Assembly: GCA_910585555.1 (NCBI GenBank)
Contig: CAJUFU010000016.1
Location: forward strand, 1-42,165
Direction of reading: 5' to 3'
DNA: 42,165 bases
Source: an uncultured Lachnospiraceae bacterium
GTDB taxonomy: Bacteria; Bacillota; Clostridia; Lachnospirales; Lachnospiraceae
The notes under the pieces were generated by a model, which did no database searches, had not been told where the DNA came from, and saw only the letters and a program-made list of their open reading frames with translations. The position numbers and the translations under genes were made by a program. This document shows positions 1 through 7,855 of the stretch, piece by piece (the first letter of the stretch is position 1; every line of letters begins with the position of its first letter).

Positions 1-54
1 TGCGGACAAACGGTTTTCAAGACCGCCTCGTTATGACCACTTCGATACCTCTCC
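1..54 (-). tRNA. tRNA-Ser(UGA), 5' part, cut by window edge
   Basis: Read on the minus strand, the segment begins GGAGAGG (acceptor stem), has a D-arm of TCG/CGA around AAGTGGTCATAA, and an anticodon arm CGGT-CTTGAAA-ACCG whose loop carries TGA. This is the layout of a serine tRNA reading UCA. The variable arm, T-arm and 3' end lie beyond base 1. The strong promoter at 96-124 supports a transcribed gene. Confidence 0.88.
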
Positions 55-95
55 AGGTTCGCTTTGCGTCCTTCCTCTCGGTCAGCGCAAAAATT

Positions 96-124
96 ATTCT
101 AGCAAAAATGGAATTCGGTGTCAA
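96..124 (-). promoter_or_regulatory. Sigma-A promoter of tRNA-Ser
   Basis: Minus strand: TTGACA (124-119), 17-bp spacer, TAGAAT (101-96). It matches the consensus at 11 of 12 positions. Transcription would start near 89, leaving a leader of about 35 nt before the mature tRNA 5' end at 54, which RNase P would remove. Confidence 0.85.
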
Positions 125-153
125 CCTCTTTTTTCCAAAAATCAAAAAAATTT

Positions 154-194
154 TTATCCACATCATAAGGCATGAAATATAAGTCTTATCCACG
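154..194 (+). promoter_or_regulatory. Two DnaA-box-like 9-mers
   Basis: TTATCCACA, a perfect consensus DnaA box, lies at 154-162. TTATCCACG (8 of 9) lies at 186-194 in the same orientation and overlaps the ispD stop codon. They fall between tRNA-Ser and ispD, 32 bp apart. Two boxes can occur by chance and no AT-rich unwinding region or dnaA gene is near, so an origin is not claimed. Confidence 0.3.
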
Positions 195-926
195 GCTTAA
201 AAAAGCTTCCGCTGTCACCAAATCTTCCGGAGTGGTAATCTTGATATTTTCATAAGCTCCCTCCACCAGTCTGACCTGCCGTCCCATCAAAGTCTCCACC
301 ACCATAGCATCATCTGTAATCCGGATTCCTTTTGCCGCCAGGCTTTCTTTCTTTTCCATAAGTCTTTCATAAGCTTCTATGATCAGGCATGTATCAAATA
401 CCTGAGGCGTCTGTATCTGCCACAGGCTGTTTCTGTCAGGTGTCTGCAGAGAAAAGCCTTTTTCATCCACAACTTTAATGGTATCTTTGACCGGCATTCC
501 CGCCACACAGGCATGATCAGCCTGCACAGCCTCAAGCGTCCGAAGCAGAATCGCTTCCGTCAGAAAGGGTCTTGCCCCGTCATGGATAAACACGAAGCCG
601 TCCTCATTGGGAATCCGCATTTCTTTCTTCTTTATCACCTGCAGGGCATTGTAAACGGAATCATACCGTTCCCTGCCTCCGGCTACGATTTTATCTACTT
701 TGTGAAAACCATAATGCTCTACAATCTCTTCTTTTACGTAAGCAATATCCTCAGCACCTGCTGCCAGGATGCAGTCATCTATGACAGCAGATGCTTCCAC
801 CGCCTGCAGGGCATGACAGATCAGAGGCCTGCCGCCAAGCTGCATATACTGTTTCGCCACATCGCCGCCCATTCTTCTGCCGCTCCCCGCCGCCAGGACA
901 ATCGCCGTACATCTTTTCTTATCCAT
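186..926 (-). CDS. ispD: 2-C-methyl-D-erythritol 4-phosphate cytidylyltransferase
   Basis: IspD transfers CMP from CTP to methylerythritol 4-phosphate, the third step of the MEP isoprenoid pathway, in the cytosol. The 246-residue protein has the nucleotidyltransferase glycine loop LAAGSGRRMG (11-20), the catalytic-type Lys25 in AKQY, HDGARPF (115-121), and a second conserved Lys229 in NIKITTPED. Length is close to the family norm (about 230). The ATG at 926 follows GAGGG at 6 nt spacing. A candidate promoter lies at 1087-1115, so the gene is probably expressed separately from tsaD upstream. No convincing intrinsic terminator was seen between its stop and the tRNA-Ser promoter. Function is confident from motifs. 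Confidence 0.95.
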   Translation of the reverse strand: MDKKRCTAIVLAAGSGRRMGGDVAKQYMQLGGRPLICHALQAVEASAVIDDCILAAGAEDIAYVKEEIVEHYGFHKVDKIVAGGRERYDSVYNALQVIKKKEMRIPNEDGFVFIHDGARPFLTEAILLRTLEAVQADHACVAGMPVKDTIKVVDEKGFSLQTPDRNSLWQIQTPQVFDTCLIIEAYERLMEKKESLAAKGIRITDDAMVVETLMGRQVRLVEGAYENIKITTPEDLVTAEAFLSRG

Positions 927-1086
927 ATATCCCTCACATCAATTTCTCAATTTCCTGTCTCATGCAATCTAATATAGTCCATCTAAATTATTCCTATGTT
1001 TCGCCAGTTAAAAATTCCGCCTGCCTGCGCTTTCTTCACTTAACATTGCCACCGTATCGCCTCATTCAGCCTTTTTGCAGGCCGAA

Positions 1087-1115
1087 AATTTATCCTGCGC
1101 CAAACATACAGTCAA
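1087..1115 (-). promoter_or_regulatory. Candidate ispD promoter in the 927-1239 gap
   Basis: Minus strand: TTGACT (1115-1110), 17-bp spacer, TAAATT (1092-1087). The -35 is good and the -10 matches 4 of 6. It lies just after the candidate tsaD terminator (1146-1170) and about 150 nt before the ispD start. The rest of the 313-bp gap holds no gene or known leader RNA that I can recognise. Confidence 0.5.
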
Positions 1116-1145
1116 TTAGGGGGGATTATTCCAGCTGTTATACAA

Positions 1146-1170
1146 AGAAGCCCCTGTCGGCGGGACTTCT
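1146..1170 (-). terminator. Candidate terminator after tsaD
   Basis: Nine-pair stem AGAAGTCCC / GGGGCTTCT (one G-T pair) with a 7-nt loop, followed on the minus strand by TTTGTAT. The stem is good but the U-tract is weak. It sits about 70 nt after the tsaD stop. Confidence 0.5.
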
Positions 1171-1239
1171 CTTAAACACATATTTCTTGTCTGCTTTTTC
1201 ATGGCATAATCTACGGAAAATATCTATCGGAGCTTCCCC

Positions 1240-2262
1240 TTATATACTTTCCCCCAGCTTCAGATTCGGCACCGCATTCAGATCATAGCCGTGCCGCACG
1301 CCCTTTTTGTACTCATAGTAAGCCGCCGCGCCGATCATTGCCGCATTATCCGTGCAAAGAATCGGTGACGGATGATAAAACGCTATCCCTTTTTCCAGAC
1401 AGGCGTCCGCGAGCGCTTCCCGCAGTGCGGTATTGGAGGCCACACCGCCCGCAATGGCAAACTTCTTTATCCCGCTTTCTTCCACCGCCATCATAGAATG
1501 TTCCACCAGCACGTCCACCACTGCTTTTTGAAAGGAGGCTGCCACATCCGCCTGGCATACTGGAATACCTTTCATCTCACAGGAATTCAGGTAATTGAGT
1601 ACCGCAGATTTCAGACCACTGAAGCTGAAATCATAGACGGCATCCCCCACTTTGGCACGGGGAAATGAAATCGCCTGGGGATTACCCTGCCTGGAAACTT
1701 TGTCAATCTTAGGGCCGCCCGGATATCCCAGACCGATGGCACGGGCTACTTTGTCAAAGGCTTCTCCCGCCGCGTCATCTCTGGTACGCCCCAAGATCTC
1801 ATACGCGCCATAATCTCTGACCACCACCAAATGAGAATGTCCGCCCGACACGACCAGGCAGACAAAAGGCGGTTCCAACTCTTTATTTTCTATATAATTG
1901 GCGCTGATATGCCCCTCGATATGATGAACGCCAATCAAGGGAATTCCCGACGCAAAACTGATTGCTTTGGCCGCGGATACGCCCACTAAAAGCGCTCCCA
2001 CAAGCCCCGGTCCATAGGTAACCGCGATGGCATCCATATCGGAGAGCTTTTTTTTCGCCACACGCAGGGCCTCTTCTGCCACCTGATTTATCTTTTCTAT
2101 ATGTTTGCGCGATGCGATCTCAGGAACCACACCGCCGTAGAGGGTGTGCAGATCGATCTGGGAGGAGATGATGTTGGAGCGAACTTCTCTTCCGTTTTCT
2201 ACCACCGCAGCCGCCGTCTCGTCACAGGAGGTCTCTATCGCTAATATATCTACCGTACTCAT
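1240..2262 (-). CDS. tsaD: tRNA N6-adenosine threonylcarbamoyltransferase
   Basis: TsaD moves the threonylcarbamoyl group from threonylcarbamoyl-AMP onto A37 of ANN-decoding tRNAs, working with TsaB and TsaE. The 340-residue protein starts with the family N-terminus (ETSCDET, residues 10-16) and carries the metal-binding HIEGH (His114, His118), SGGHS, the GGVASN glycine loop and CTDNAAM near the C-terminus. I chose the ATG at 2262 because GGGAG lies 8 nt upstream; the in-frame TTG at 2277 adds five residues without better support. TsaB and TsaE are encoded a few genes upstream on the same strand (4834-6005), so all three partners of the modification complex lie in one run. TsaC, which makes the intermediate, is not in the window. 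Confidence 0.96.
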   Translation of the reverse strand: MSTVDILAIETSCDETAAAVVENGREVRSNIISSQIDLHTLYGGVVPEIASRKHIEKINQVAEEALRVAKKKLSDMDAIAVTYGPGLVGALLVGVSAAKAISFASGIPLIGVHHIEGHISANYIENKELEPPFVCLVVSGGHSHLVVVRDYGAYEILGRTRDDAAGEAFDKVARAIGLGYPGGPKIDKVSRQGNPQAISFPRAKVGDAVYDFSFSGLKSAVLNYLNSCEMKGIPVCQADVAASFQKAVVDVLVEHSMMAVEESGIKKFAIAGGVASNTALREALADACLEKGIAFYHPSPILCTDNAAMIGAAAYYEYKKGVRHGYDLNAVPNLKLGESI

Positions 2263-2293
2263 GTATCTGTCTCCCAATTGAGGATTCTTTCCT

Positions 2294-2329
2294 AAGACAG
2301 ACGACAGGTATTATCTTCTCATCTGTCTT
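2294..2329 (-). repeat. Inverted repeat between tsaD and the upstream anchored protein
   Basis: AAGACAGA (2294-2301) and TCTGTCTT (2322-2329) form a perfect 8-bp dyad with a 20-nt loop. On the minus strand it is followed by AGGAAAG, so it lacks the U-run of an intrinsic terminator. It lies 11 bp after the stop of the gene at 2340 and may be an RNA stability or processing hairpin. Confidence 0.35.
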
Positions 2330-2339
2330 GACGCTCTGT

Positions 2340-2915
2340 TTAGTCCGCCAGCTTCCACCCAAGAATCTTCCAGTGTCCATCCGCATCTTCCCGCAGGACG
2401 AACTGTTCCATGGTAGCCCTGGTTCCAGTCGTACCGGCCTGCTTCAAATTAAAGGTGCAGTACATCCTGGCGCAGGAGCGGTCGTTCTCCACAAAGCGCT
2501 CCACATCCGTGCTGGCAGAAATATCATAACTGGCAACCGTATACTGATTCTTTTTCATATTGGCGATATCCGCCTTCAGATCGTTCAGATAATCTTCCTG
2601 GGACTTGTTGGCCACCAGTTCCTCATCATAAAGCTCCTGAATCTTAACTGCCAGTTCCAGAAGTTCCTCCTCACTATATTCCTCATTATAGAAGCATTTG
2701 GTAATCTCGCAGTAATATTTCATCACTTCCTTGGGGGTGGGCGGATAACTGCGCTCCAAATCTTTCATGAGTACACTCTGCACCGCCGTGACCTGCACGA
2801 CTTCCTCAGCCTCCTGTTTCCTGGTCTTATGTCCCAGATAAAAATAATAGCCCAGAACCAATGCCGCAAGAACCACTGCAATCATAACAATTTTAACTAT
2901 CTTAGAACCCTTCAT
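2340..2915 (-). CDS. Membrane-anchored extracytoplasmic protein, DUF6715-like
   Basis: The 191-residue protein has a short basic N-terminus (MKGSKIVK), one membrane segment at about residues 8-30 with no lipobox, then an acidic outside domain of about 155 residues. That domain has paired cysteines (YYCEITKCF), a helical Glu-rich middle, and a C-terminal beta-type segment ending in DGHWKILGWKLAD, which resembles the end of NTF2-like folds. From memory it recalls DUF6715 of Lachnospiraceae; this was not checked. The ATG at 2915 has GGAGG at 7 nt; the longer frame upstream lacks such support. It lies between rnz and tsaD on the same strand. Function is unknown; the topology suggests a surface or envelope role. 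Confidence 0.75.
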   Translation of the reverse strand: MKGSKIVKIVMIAVVLAALVLGYYFYLGHKTRKQEAEEVVQVTAVQSVLMKDLERSYPPTPKEVMKYYCEITKCFYNEEYSEEELLELAVKIQELYDEELVANKSQEDYLNDLKADIANMKKNQYTVASYDISASTDVERFVENDRSCARMYCTFNLKQAGTTGTRATMEQFVLREDADGHWKILGWKLAD

Positions 2916-3066
2916 ACACAATCCTCCATGCCCGTGGCAGCCTAAGCGGAAAATCTCTCCTTTCCGGCTATCAGCAGCAATCTGCGCTGCAAACAACAGA
3001 CAGCCAGTTCACAACGCCGTCAAGCAGCGGGGTATCGGCCCTCACTGCGTTTTCACATCAAAGTCC

Positions 3067-3978
3067 TCAGTCGTCTTCGAACAACAGATCAACGCTCCTG
3101 CCGTCTTTGGCCGCCACAGCATTTGGAAAAATCTTCCTGACTTCCTGCATATAGTCTTCCGGACGAATCAGGGAAGGGCTGTAATGTGTCAGCCAAAGCT
3201 CCCGTACACCTGCCCGAAACGCAAGATCCGCCGCCTCATAAAACGTCATATGTTTATATTCTCTGGCCTTCTGCACTTTATCCGGTTCGCCGTACATCCC
3301 TTCGCAGATAAAAAGGTCCGCCCCGGCCGCATTTCGCACAATGCTTTCCGTGGGTCTGGTATCCGTGCAGTAAGTGACTTTAATCCCCTTCCTGGGTGCT
3401 CCCAGCACCATATCCGGTGTAAAAGTCTTTCCATCTTCTTCTATTATCTCACCTTTTTGCAGACGATTCCAGTACTTTCTTGGAATCTGCAGTGCATTGG
3501 CGCGCTCCACATCAAATCTGCCGATACGCTCCACCACGATATTATAGCCGTAGCAGATCACATTGTGATTCACGCGGTAGGCCTCAATGTGGAACCCCTC
3601 AAAGGCAATGGTCTGTTCTGGTTCTGTCAGTTCTCTGCAATGAATCTCAAAAGGCAGTTCAGGCGCTATCACCCGCAATGCATTGACCACTCTAGTCAAT
3701 CCCTTTGGACCAATCAGCAGCAACGGCTCCGTGCGCTCCGCATTGCCCATGGTAAGGAGCATTCCCGGCAGACCGCTGATATGATCTGCATGAAAATGGG
3801 TGAAGCAGATAACGTCGATCGGTTTCGGGCTCCACCCCTTTTCTTTCATGGCAATCTGCGTTCCTTCCCCGCAGTCTATCAATATACTGATGCCCTGATA
3901 CCTCGCCATCAGCGAAGTAAGCCATCTGTATGGCAGGGGCATCATCCCTCCCGTTCCAAGTAAGCAGATATCTAACAT
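3067..3978 (-). CDS. rnz: Ribonuclease Z (tRNA 3' endonuclease)
   Basis: tRNase Z cuts the 3' trailer from pre-tRNAs that lack an encoded CCA. The 303-residue protein is a metallo-beta-lactamase-fold enzyme of normal length for the short (ElaC) form. The zinc motif HFHADH lies at residues 61-66. Further ligands are likely His in VNHN, Asp in CTDTRPT and His in LTHYSPS. The conserved HMTFYEA segment is present. The ATG at 3978 follows AGGAG at 5 nt. It is placed among tRNA-modification genes (tsaE, tsaB, tsaD), giving a local tRNA-maturation theme. The call is confident from motifs and length. Confidence 0.94.
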   Translation of the reverse strand: MLDICLLGTGGMMPLPYRWLTSLMARYQGISILIDCGEGTQIAMKEKGWSPKPIDVICFTHFHADHISGLPGMLLTMGNAERTEPLLLIGPKGLTRVVNALRVIAPELPFEIHCRELTEPEQTIAFEGFHIEAYRVNHNVICYGYNIVVERIGRFDVERANALQIPRKYWNRLQKGEIIEEDGKTFTPDMVLGAPRKGIKVTYCTDTRPTESIVRNAAGADLFICEGMYGEPDKVQKAREYKHMTFYEAADLAFRAGVRELWLTHYSPSLIRPEDYMQEVRKIFPNAVAAKDGRSVDLLFEDD

Positions 3979-4010
3979 GCATACTCCTGTTCTGTCATAT
4001 TACGGGCAGT

Positions 4011-4253
4011 CTAAAGCAGTTCCTTTCGCTCCTGTCTCTCCACAGGAATCTGAAAATCGGCTGTCAGTCTCTCATAACACGCCTCGCACAGATCAAATTT
4101 CTCACTCTCTCCATCTTTGGCGCCAAAGAAACCAAAATCATGGTCCACATGGATACATTCGTCCTTGAGAATTCCATTTTCTACCAATAATTCTTTGCCG
4201 CAGGCATTGCAGACTACCTTGACCAGTTCTTTTCCCTCTCCATAAACGCGCAT
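4011..4253 (-). CDS. Small Zn-ribbon-like protein
   Basis: An 80-residue protein with two CxxC knuckles, CNAC (residues 15-18) and CEAC (about 57-60), separated by an acidic stretch with DHDFGFFG and DGESEKFDLC. The pattern is that of a treble-clef or zinc-ribbon structural site. The start has GGAGG about 7 nt upstream and the reading frame is compact, lying 32 bp before rnz and about 90 bp after rimI on the same strand, so I take it as real. No catalytic motif is visible. The function is unknown. Its position suggests a partner in translation or tRNA processing, which is inference only. Confidence 0.7.
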   Translation of the reverse strand: MRVYGEGKELVKVVCNACGKELLVENGILKDECIHVDHDFGFFGAKDGESEKFDLCEACYERLTADFQIPVERQERKELL

Positions 4254-4343
4254 GACAAACCTCCTGTAATCTTACTTATTCTCCTCGCTCTCATTTTATC
4301 AAATAAAAAACGAAAATGCGGTGGTAATTGTTCCATGCGCTTC

Positions 4344-4778
4344 CTATCTCTTCCACATTATCATAGCATCTTCTACCGGTTTTTCATAAAACCCCGGTCG
4401 GATTCCTTCTGACACAAACCCCAGCTTCTCATACATGCGGATTGCCGCTTCATTGCTGATTCGCACTTCCAGTGTATAAGCCGTGACCCCCTCCCTGGCG
4501 CCTTCTTTCATCAAATGTGTCAAAAGTCCCGTGCCCACGCCCCGTCTTCTTTCATCTTTTGCCACGGCAACATTTGAAATATTGCCCTCTCCGGCAATTA
4601 TCCAGAGACCGCACCCGCCAAGCAGACGGCCATCTTCCTCGGCCACATAGTATCTGGTATCTTCTTTTGTAATCATCTGTAAAAAGGAATCCGCCGACCA
4701 GGGCATGGAAAAGGTCTCCTCCTCCAGCCTGCTGATAAACGGCACGTCTTCCGGCATCATTGCTCTGTATATGATCAT
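4344..4778 (-). CDS. rimI: Ribosomal-protein-alanine N-acetyltransferase RimI
   Basis: RimI is a GNAT enzyme that acetylates the N-terminal alanine of ribosomal protein S18. The 144-residue protein starts MIIYRAMMPEDV, has the GNAT beta4 segment NISNVAVAKDERRRG and the acetyl-CoA pyrophosphate loop RRRGVGTG, then NEAAIRMYEKLGF and a C-terminal GFYEKPVEDAMIM typical of RimI. I chose the ATG at 4778 with GGGAGG 11 nt upstream. The open frame runs back to 5015 but that part overlaps tsaB in another frame and reads as noise. It lies 55 bp after tsaB, the common tsaE-tsaB-rimI order of Firmicutes. Confidence 0.92.
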   Translation of the reverse strand: MIIYRAMMPEDVPFISRLEEETFSMPWSADSFLQMITKEDTRYYVAEEDGRLLGGCGLWIIAGEGNISNVAVAKDERRRGVGTGLLTHLMKEGAREGVTAYTLEVRISNEAAIRMYEKLGFVSEGIRPGFYEKPVEDAMIMWKR

Positions 4779-4833
4779 GCTCTGCTCATCCTCCCGGCTG
4801 TGCCCACGGCCTTCCTTTGACTCCCTGTCATCT

Positions 4834-5571
4834 TCACCTATCATCCGCCCTTGTTTCTCTGCTTTGGCTCTCGGCCCGCTCCCGCTCTGCCTGGGAAAGC
4901 CGCAGATAGATCGGCGCATGTTGATTGCCGCTCTCCACCTTTCCCTGTGCAAAGTACAGGCTTCCCAGCGCCGCAATGCAGGCGGCGGACTGTCTGTTAC
5001 GGTGAGCCGGAGCAAGCAGGTAAGGCACCTGCATCACTTCCGCCATCCGCTCCCGAAATACCGGCACCCCGTCCCCTAAGAAGATTACTTTTCTTCCCAG
5101 GTTATTCAGCACGCCGGCAATCTCATCAAATGTCACAGCACACTGCTCTTTAATGACATTCATGTCATATTTATCTTTCCCGTAAACAAATTCATAGATG
5201 CCCGTGTACACCTGGCTTCTTCTGGCATCCATGATGGGGCATACCAGGGCGTCTGTGCCATACATCTGGTAGGCAAGCCCTTCCACCGTAGGCACCGGGA
5301 CAATAGGCTTATCTAACGCCAAGGCAAGCCCCTTGGCCGTGGCAGAACCAATCCTAAGCCCCGTAAAAGAACCCGGCCCTGCCGCCACTGCAATAGCATC
5401 CACCGTATCTAAATCAAGCTCCACCATATCCCGAATCTGCGCAACCATGGGCAGGAGTGTCTGGGAATGTGTCTTTTTATATTGTATCGTATACTCTGCA
5501 ATCAAAGTATCGTCTTCTACCAGCGCTGCGCTGGCTGCCAGCCCGGAGCTGTCTAATGCCAGTATTTTCAT
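4834..5571 (-). CDS. tsaB: tRNA threonylcarbamoyladenosine biosynthesis protein TsaB
   Basis: TsaB (YeaZ) is the non-catalytic ASKHA-fold partner of TsaD in t6A synthesis. The 245-residue protein starts MKILALDSS and has the signature AAGPGSFTGLRIG (about residues 63-75), the region for pairing with TsaD, and DARRSQVYTG. The C-terminal 15 residues are unusually charged and Arg/Glu-rich. The ATG at 5571 overlaps the tsaE stop by 4 nt (ATGA), so the two are translationally coupled. Loss of either would be expected to impair decoding of ANN codons. The call is confident. Confidence 0.94.
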   Translation of the reverse strand: MKILALDSSGLAASAALVEDDTLIAEYTIQYKKTHSQTLLPMVAQIRDMVELDLDTVDAIAVAAGPGSFTGLRIGSATAKGLALALDKPIVPVPTVEGLAYQMYGTDALVCPIMDARRSQVYTGIYEFVYGKDKYDMNVIKEQCAVTFDEIAGVLNNLGRKVIFLGDGVPVFRERMAEVMQVPYLLAPAHRNRQSAACIAALGSLYFAQGKVESGNQHAPIYLRLSQAERERAESQSRETRADDR

Positions 5572-6005
5572 AAGCCCTTCTCTTCTATTCTGATTCTGCG
5601 ATACGCAAATCCTTTGGTCAAATCTTTCTCAATGGTAATACGTGTATGTCTTTTGGGAATAATCTCCCACACCAAATCTGCCCACTCAAGCAGACTGACT
5701 CCTTCTCCGTAAAAGCAGTCCTCATAGCCAATCTCTTCCATCTCCTCCACATCACCGATGCGGTAGACGTCGAAATGATAAAAAGGAAGCCTGCCGTCCT
5801 CATAAACCTGTAAAATGGTAAAGGTAGGGCTGTTCACCGGCTCACTGATCCCAAGCCCCGCCGCCACGCCCTGGGTAAAGACCGTCTTGCCAACGCCCAA
5901 ATCCCCAATCAACGTACAGACCTGCCCGGGCATCAACTGCTCCCCAAAGCTTTTCCCATATGCAAATGTCTCTTCCGCACTATAACTTTCCAATACTTTT
6001 TCCAT
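5568..6005 (-). CDS. tsaE: t6A biosynthesis ATPase TsaE
   Basis: TsaE is a small P-loop ATPase that binds the TsaB-TsaD dimer and allows turnover in t6A formation. The 145-residue protein has Walker A GDLGVGKT at about residues 34-41, the switch SPTF, FDVYR, and the LLEWAD motif typical of the family. I prefer the ATG at 6005, which gives a normal N-terminus. A GTG at 6020 is also possible and would overlap the upstream ycxB-like stop by 8 nt. Neither has a strong Shine-Dalgarno site, so translation may depend on coupling to the upstream gene. It overlaps tsaB by 4 nt downstream. Confidence 0.93.
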   Translation of the reverse strand: MEKVLESYSAEETFAYGKSFGEQLMPGQVCTLIGDLGVGKTVFTQGVAAGLGISEPVNSPTFTILQVYEDGRLPFYHFDVYRIGDVEEMEEIGYEDCFYGEGVSLLEWADLVWEIIPKRHTRITIEKDLTKGFAYRRIRIEEKGL

Positions 6006-6012
6006 GTTCACT

Positions 6013-6492
6013 CTACTCACGTATGTTCACTTTCTTCGGCGGCATATGGGTAGAAATCATCTCAATCACTTTATATTTCCCTTCACCCAAATCCTTCTTG
6101 GGAAAGATGCAGGCATTCACTGCCGTGGTGTAAACAACGATACTCTTAGGCGTAGAAACAGCCCGGACCATGTTCTCCCAGGCCATCTGCTCTGTCGTCT
6201 CGTCCTGGGATACTTCAATGCCCTCTTCCGTCAGCCTGTAATGGAGAGGCTTCTTGAACGCCGGTGTAGCCTGGGCCTGCTGCCTGGATTTTAGAAAGAG
6301 CGTCCAGGGCAGATACAGTAAGATCACCAGCGCAATGATCAGCACCAACGGCTGCCTGTTGGACGCAAACAACACCAGCATCAACGCCCCCACCAGCGTA
6401 CCCATCAGGCCTGGCAGGCGGGAATAGGTGTGTTGTAACATATAATCATAGAGAATATTCGGTGTGATCTTTACATCAAATTCTACTTCCAT
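6013..6492 (-). CDS. YcxB-like membrane protein
   Basis: A 159-residue protein with a cytosolic start, two adjacent membrane helices (about residues 28-45 and 50-68) and a C-terminal soluble domain of about 80 residues with YRLTEEGIEV, AWENMVRAV and FPKKDL. This is the arrangement of the YcxB-like family (PF14317), whose role is unknown. The ATG has GAGG at 6 nt. Its stop codon lies next to or within the tsaE start, so it heads the tsaE-tsaB-rimI run. The promoter at 6574-6601 is well placed to drive it. The family call is moderate and made from the pattern, not from a search. Confidence 0.8.
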   Translation of the reverse strand: MEVEFDVKITPNILYDYMLQHTYSRLPGLMGTLVGALMLVLFASNRQPLVLIIALVILLYLPWTLFLKSRQQAQATPAFKKPLHYRLTEEGIEVSQDETTEQMAWENMVRAVSTPKSIVVYTTAVNACIFPKKDLGEGKYKVIEMISTHMPPKKVNIRE

Positions 6493-6538
6493 GGTCTTCC
6501 TCTTTACTGTTTCCGGCTATTTTCTACTTCTCTAAGAA

Positions 6539-6559
6539 AGCACCTACAATGTAGGTGCT
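6539..6559 (-). terminator. Hairpin after the export operon, terminator or 5'-leader stem
   Basis: A perfect 9-bp stem, AGCACCTAC / GTAGGTGCT, with a 3-nt loop. On the minus strand it is followed by TTCTTAG, a weak U-tract. It lies 60 bp after the MacB-type permease stop, so it can end the export operon. It also begins about 8 nt after the predicted start of the promoter at 6574-6601, so it may instead cap the 5' end of the ycxB-tsaE transcript. Confidence 0.55.
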
Positions 6560-6573
6560 CTCTACTGACTTCT

Positions 6574-6601
6574 ATTATACTTTAATTTACACAAAGTGCA
6601 A
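6574..6601 (-). promoter_or_regulatory. Candidate promoter of ycxB-like/tsaEB/rimI run
   Basis: Minus strand: TTGCAC (6601-6596), 16-bp spacer, TATAAT (6579-6574). The -10 is perfect and the -35 matches 3 of 6. It lies about 80 nt before the ycxB-like start and just upstream of the hairpin at 6539-6559. Confidence 0.55.
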
Positions 6602-6619
6602 TCCTTTTTTCTTGATCTC

Positions 6620-7840
6620 CTACTCATGCCTAAGGGCCTCAATGGGACTGAGTTTGGCCGCTTTCCTGGCAGGATAGATACCGAAGAAGATACCCACAAT
6701 CGAAGAAAAGATGGTGGCGAAAAATACCGTAGACGCTTTCACCTTCGCCGCAAAGCCAAAAGAACTGCAAAGCGCAACAGCCCCCAGGCTGCCAATGGTT
6801 ATGCCGATCAGACCGCCAATCAACGTAATGATACTGGCCTCCGCCAGAAACTGCAGCAGTATGGACCGGGTCCTGGCGCCCAGCGATTTACGGATACCAA
6901 TCTCTCTGGTACGCTCCGTCACGGACACCAGCATGATGTTCATAACGCCGATACCGCCCACCAGCAGAGAGATACCCGCCACAAAGGAGATAAAAATAGT
7001 GACGACACCCAAAATACTGTCGTACTGCGCCTGATAGTCGGCAAAACTCTCCATCATGATCTTATTTTCGCCCCGCACATTGAATTTGTTCTCCAAAAGG
7101 GTAATGGTGTCTGATGCCACCTGCGCAGAATACTCTGAACTCTCTGCTATCACATACATCTGGGTAAAATCCTCTACCCACAGGCCAAAGCCGTCACTCA
7201 TCGTGGAAAGAGGCATTTCTACCTGCAGATAACCGCCGCCGTTCATGGCGGAAATCAGACCGGCCTTGGTATCCTGACGGATACCCACAATCGTCAGTTC
7301 CTGTGTCACACCCCAAAGATAGACTTCCACGCTCATGCCCACCACATCCGTGGTTCCAAAAAGCATCCTGGCGCTGTTTTCATTGATCACACAGACCATG
7401 CTGGAACCATCATATTCCGTCCGTGAAAAATATCTGCCTTTCACAATGGGCTCGCTTCCCGTGGCATACTGCAGTGCCGTTGTTCCGCCATAGAGAAGCG
7501 CTTCAAAATCGCCCTTTCTCCCAGTCACGGTTGCCCACATGCCATACTGCGGCGTAACGCCCTTGACATGTTCTACCTTTTCCTCTATTAAGTCAAAATC
7601 TTCCTGTGTAAATACTACATCATTGCCCTCCGCGTCGCTGTTTGTATAGATTGCAATCTGGCCGCCCGCCATATTGTCCAGCTCCTCATTGATGGAGCCC
7701 CGCATACCGTCTCCGATGGAAATAATCATGATGACGGAGGCAATACCGATAATGATACCCAGCATGGTCAGAACGGAACGTCCCTTATTGCTCTTAATAT
7801 TCATCAGGGCGATCTTAATGTATTCCCATATTTGTGCCAT
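6620..7840 (-). CDS. MacB/FtsX-type ABC transporter permease
   Basis: A 406-residue permease of the MacB type. It has one membrane helix near the N-terminus (about 22-44, with the SVLTMLGIIIGIASV motif), a large outside domain (about 50-270, MacB periplasmic core-like), then three helices in an FtsX domain (about 285-395) with the conserved GIGVMNIMLVSVTERTREIG and IGIRKSLGA. It ends SPIEALRHE, a family hallmark. It works with the ATPase at 9588-10283 and adaptor at 7856-9604 to move a substrate from membrane or cell surface outward by mechanotransmission. The ATG at 7840 follows AAGG at 9 nt; a GTG at 7849 is possible. The substrate (peptide, antibiotic or lipid) cannot be read from the sequence. 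Confidence 0.92.
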   Translation of the reverse strand: MAQIWEYIKIALMNIKSNKGRSVLTMLGIIIGIASVIMIISIGDGMRGSINEELDNMAGGQIAIYTNSDAEGNDVVFTQEDFDLIEEKVEHVKGVTPQYGMWATVTGRKGDFEALLYGGTTALQYATGSEPIVKGRYFSRTEYDGSSMVCVINENSARMLFGTTDVVGMSVEVYLWGVTQELTIVGIRQDTKAGLISAMNGGGYLQVEMPLSTMSDGFGLWVEDFTQMYVIAESSEYSAQVASDTITLLENKFNVRGENKIMMESFADYQAQYDSILGVVTIFISFVAGISLLVGGIGVMNIMLVSVTERTREIGIRKSLGARTRSILLQFLAEASIITLIGGLIGITIGSLGAVALCSSFGFAAKVKASTVFFATIFSSIVGIFFGIYPARKAAKLSPIEALRHE

Positions 7841-7855
7841 CTGTCTCACCCTTCC

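Noticed and set aside
125..185. Terminator after ispD
   Set aside because: A T-rich stretch is present, but the only stem has a mismatch and is short.
4779..5015. N-terminal extension of RimI
   Set aside because: It overlaps tsaB in another frame and has no similarity to RimI; the ATG at 4778 gives the normal length.
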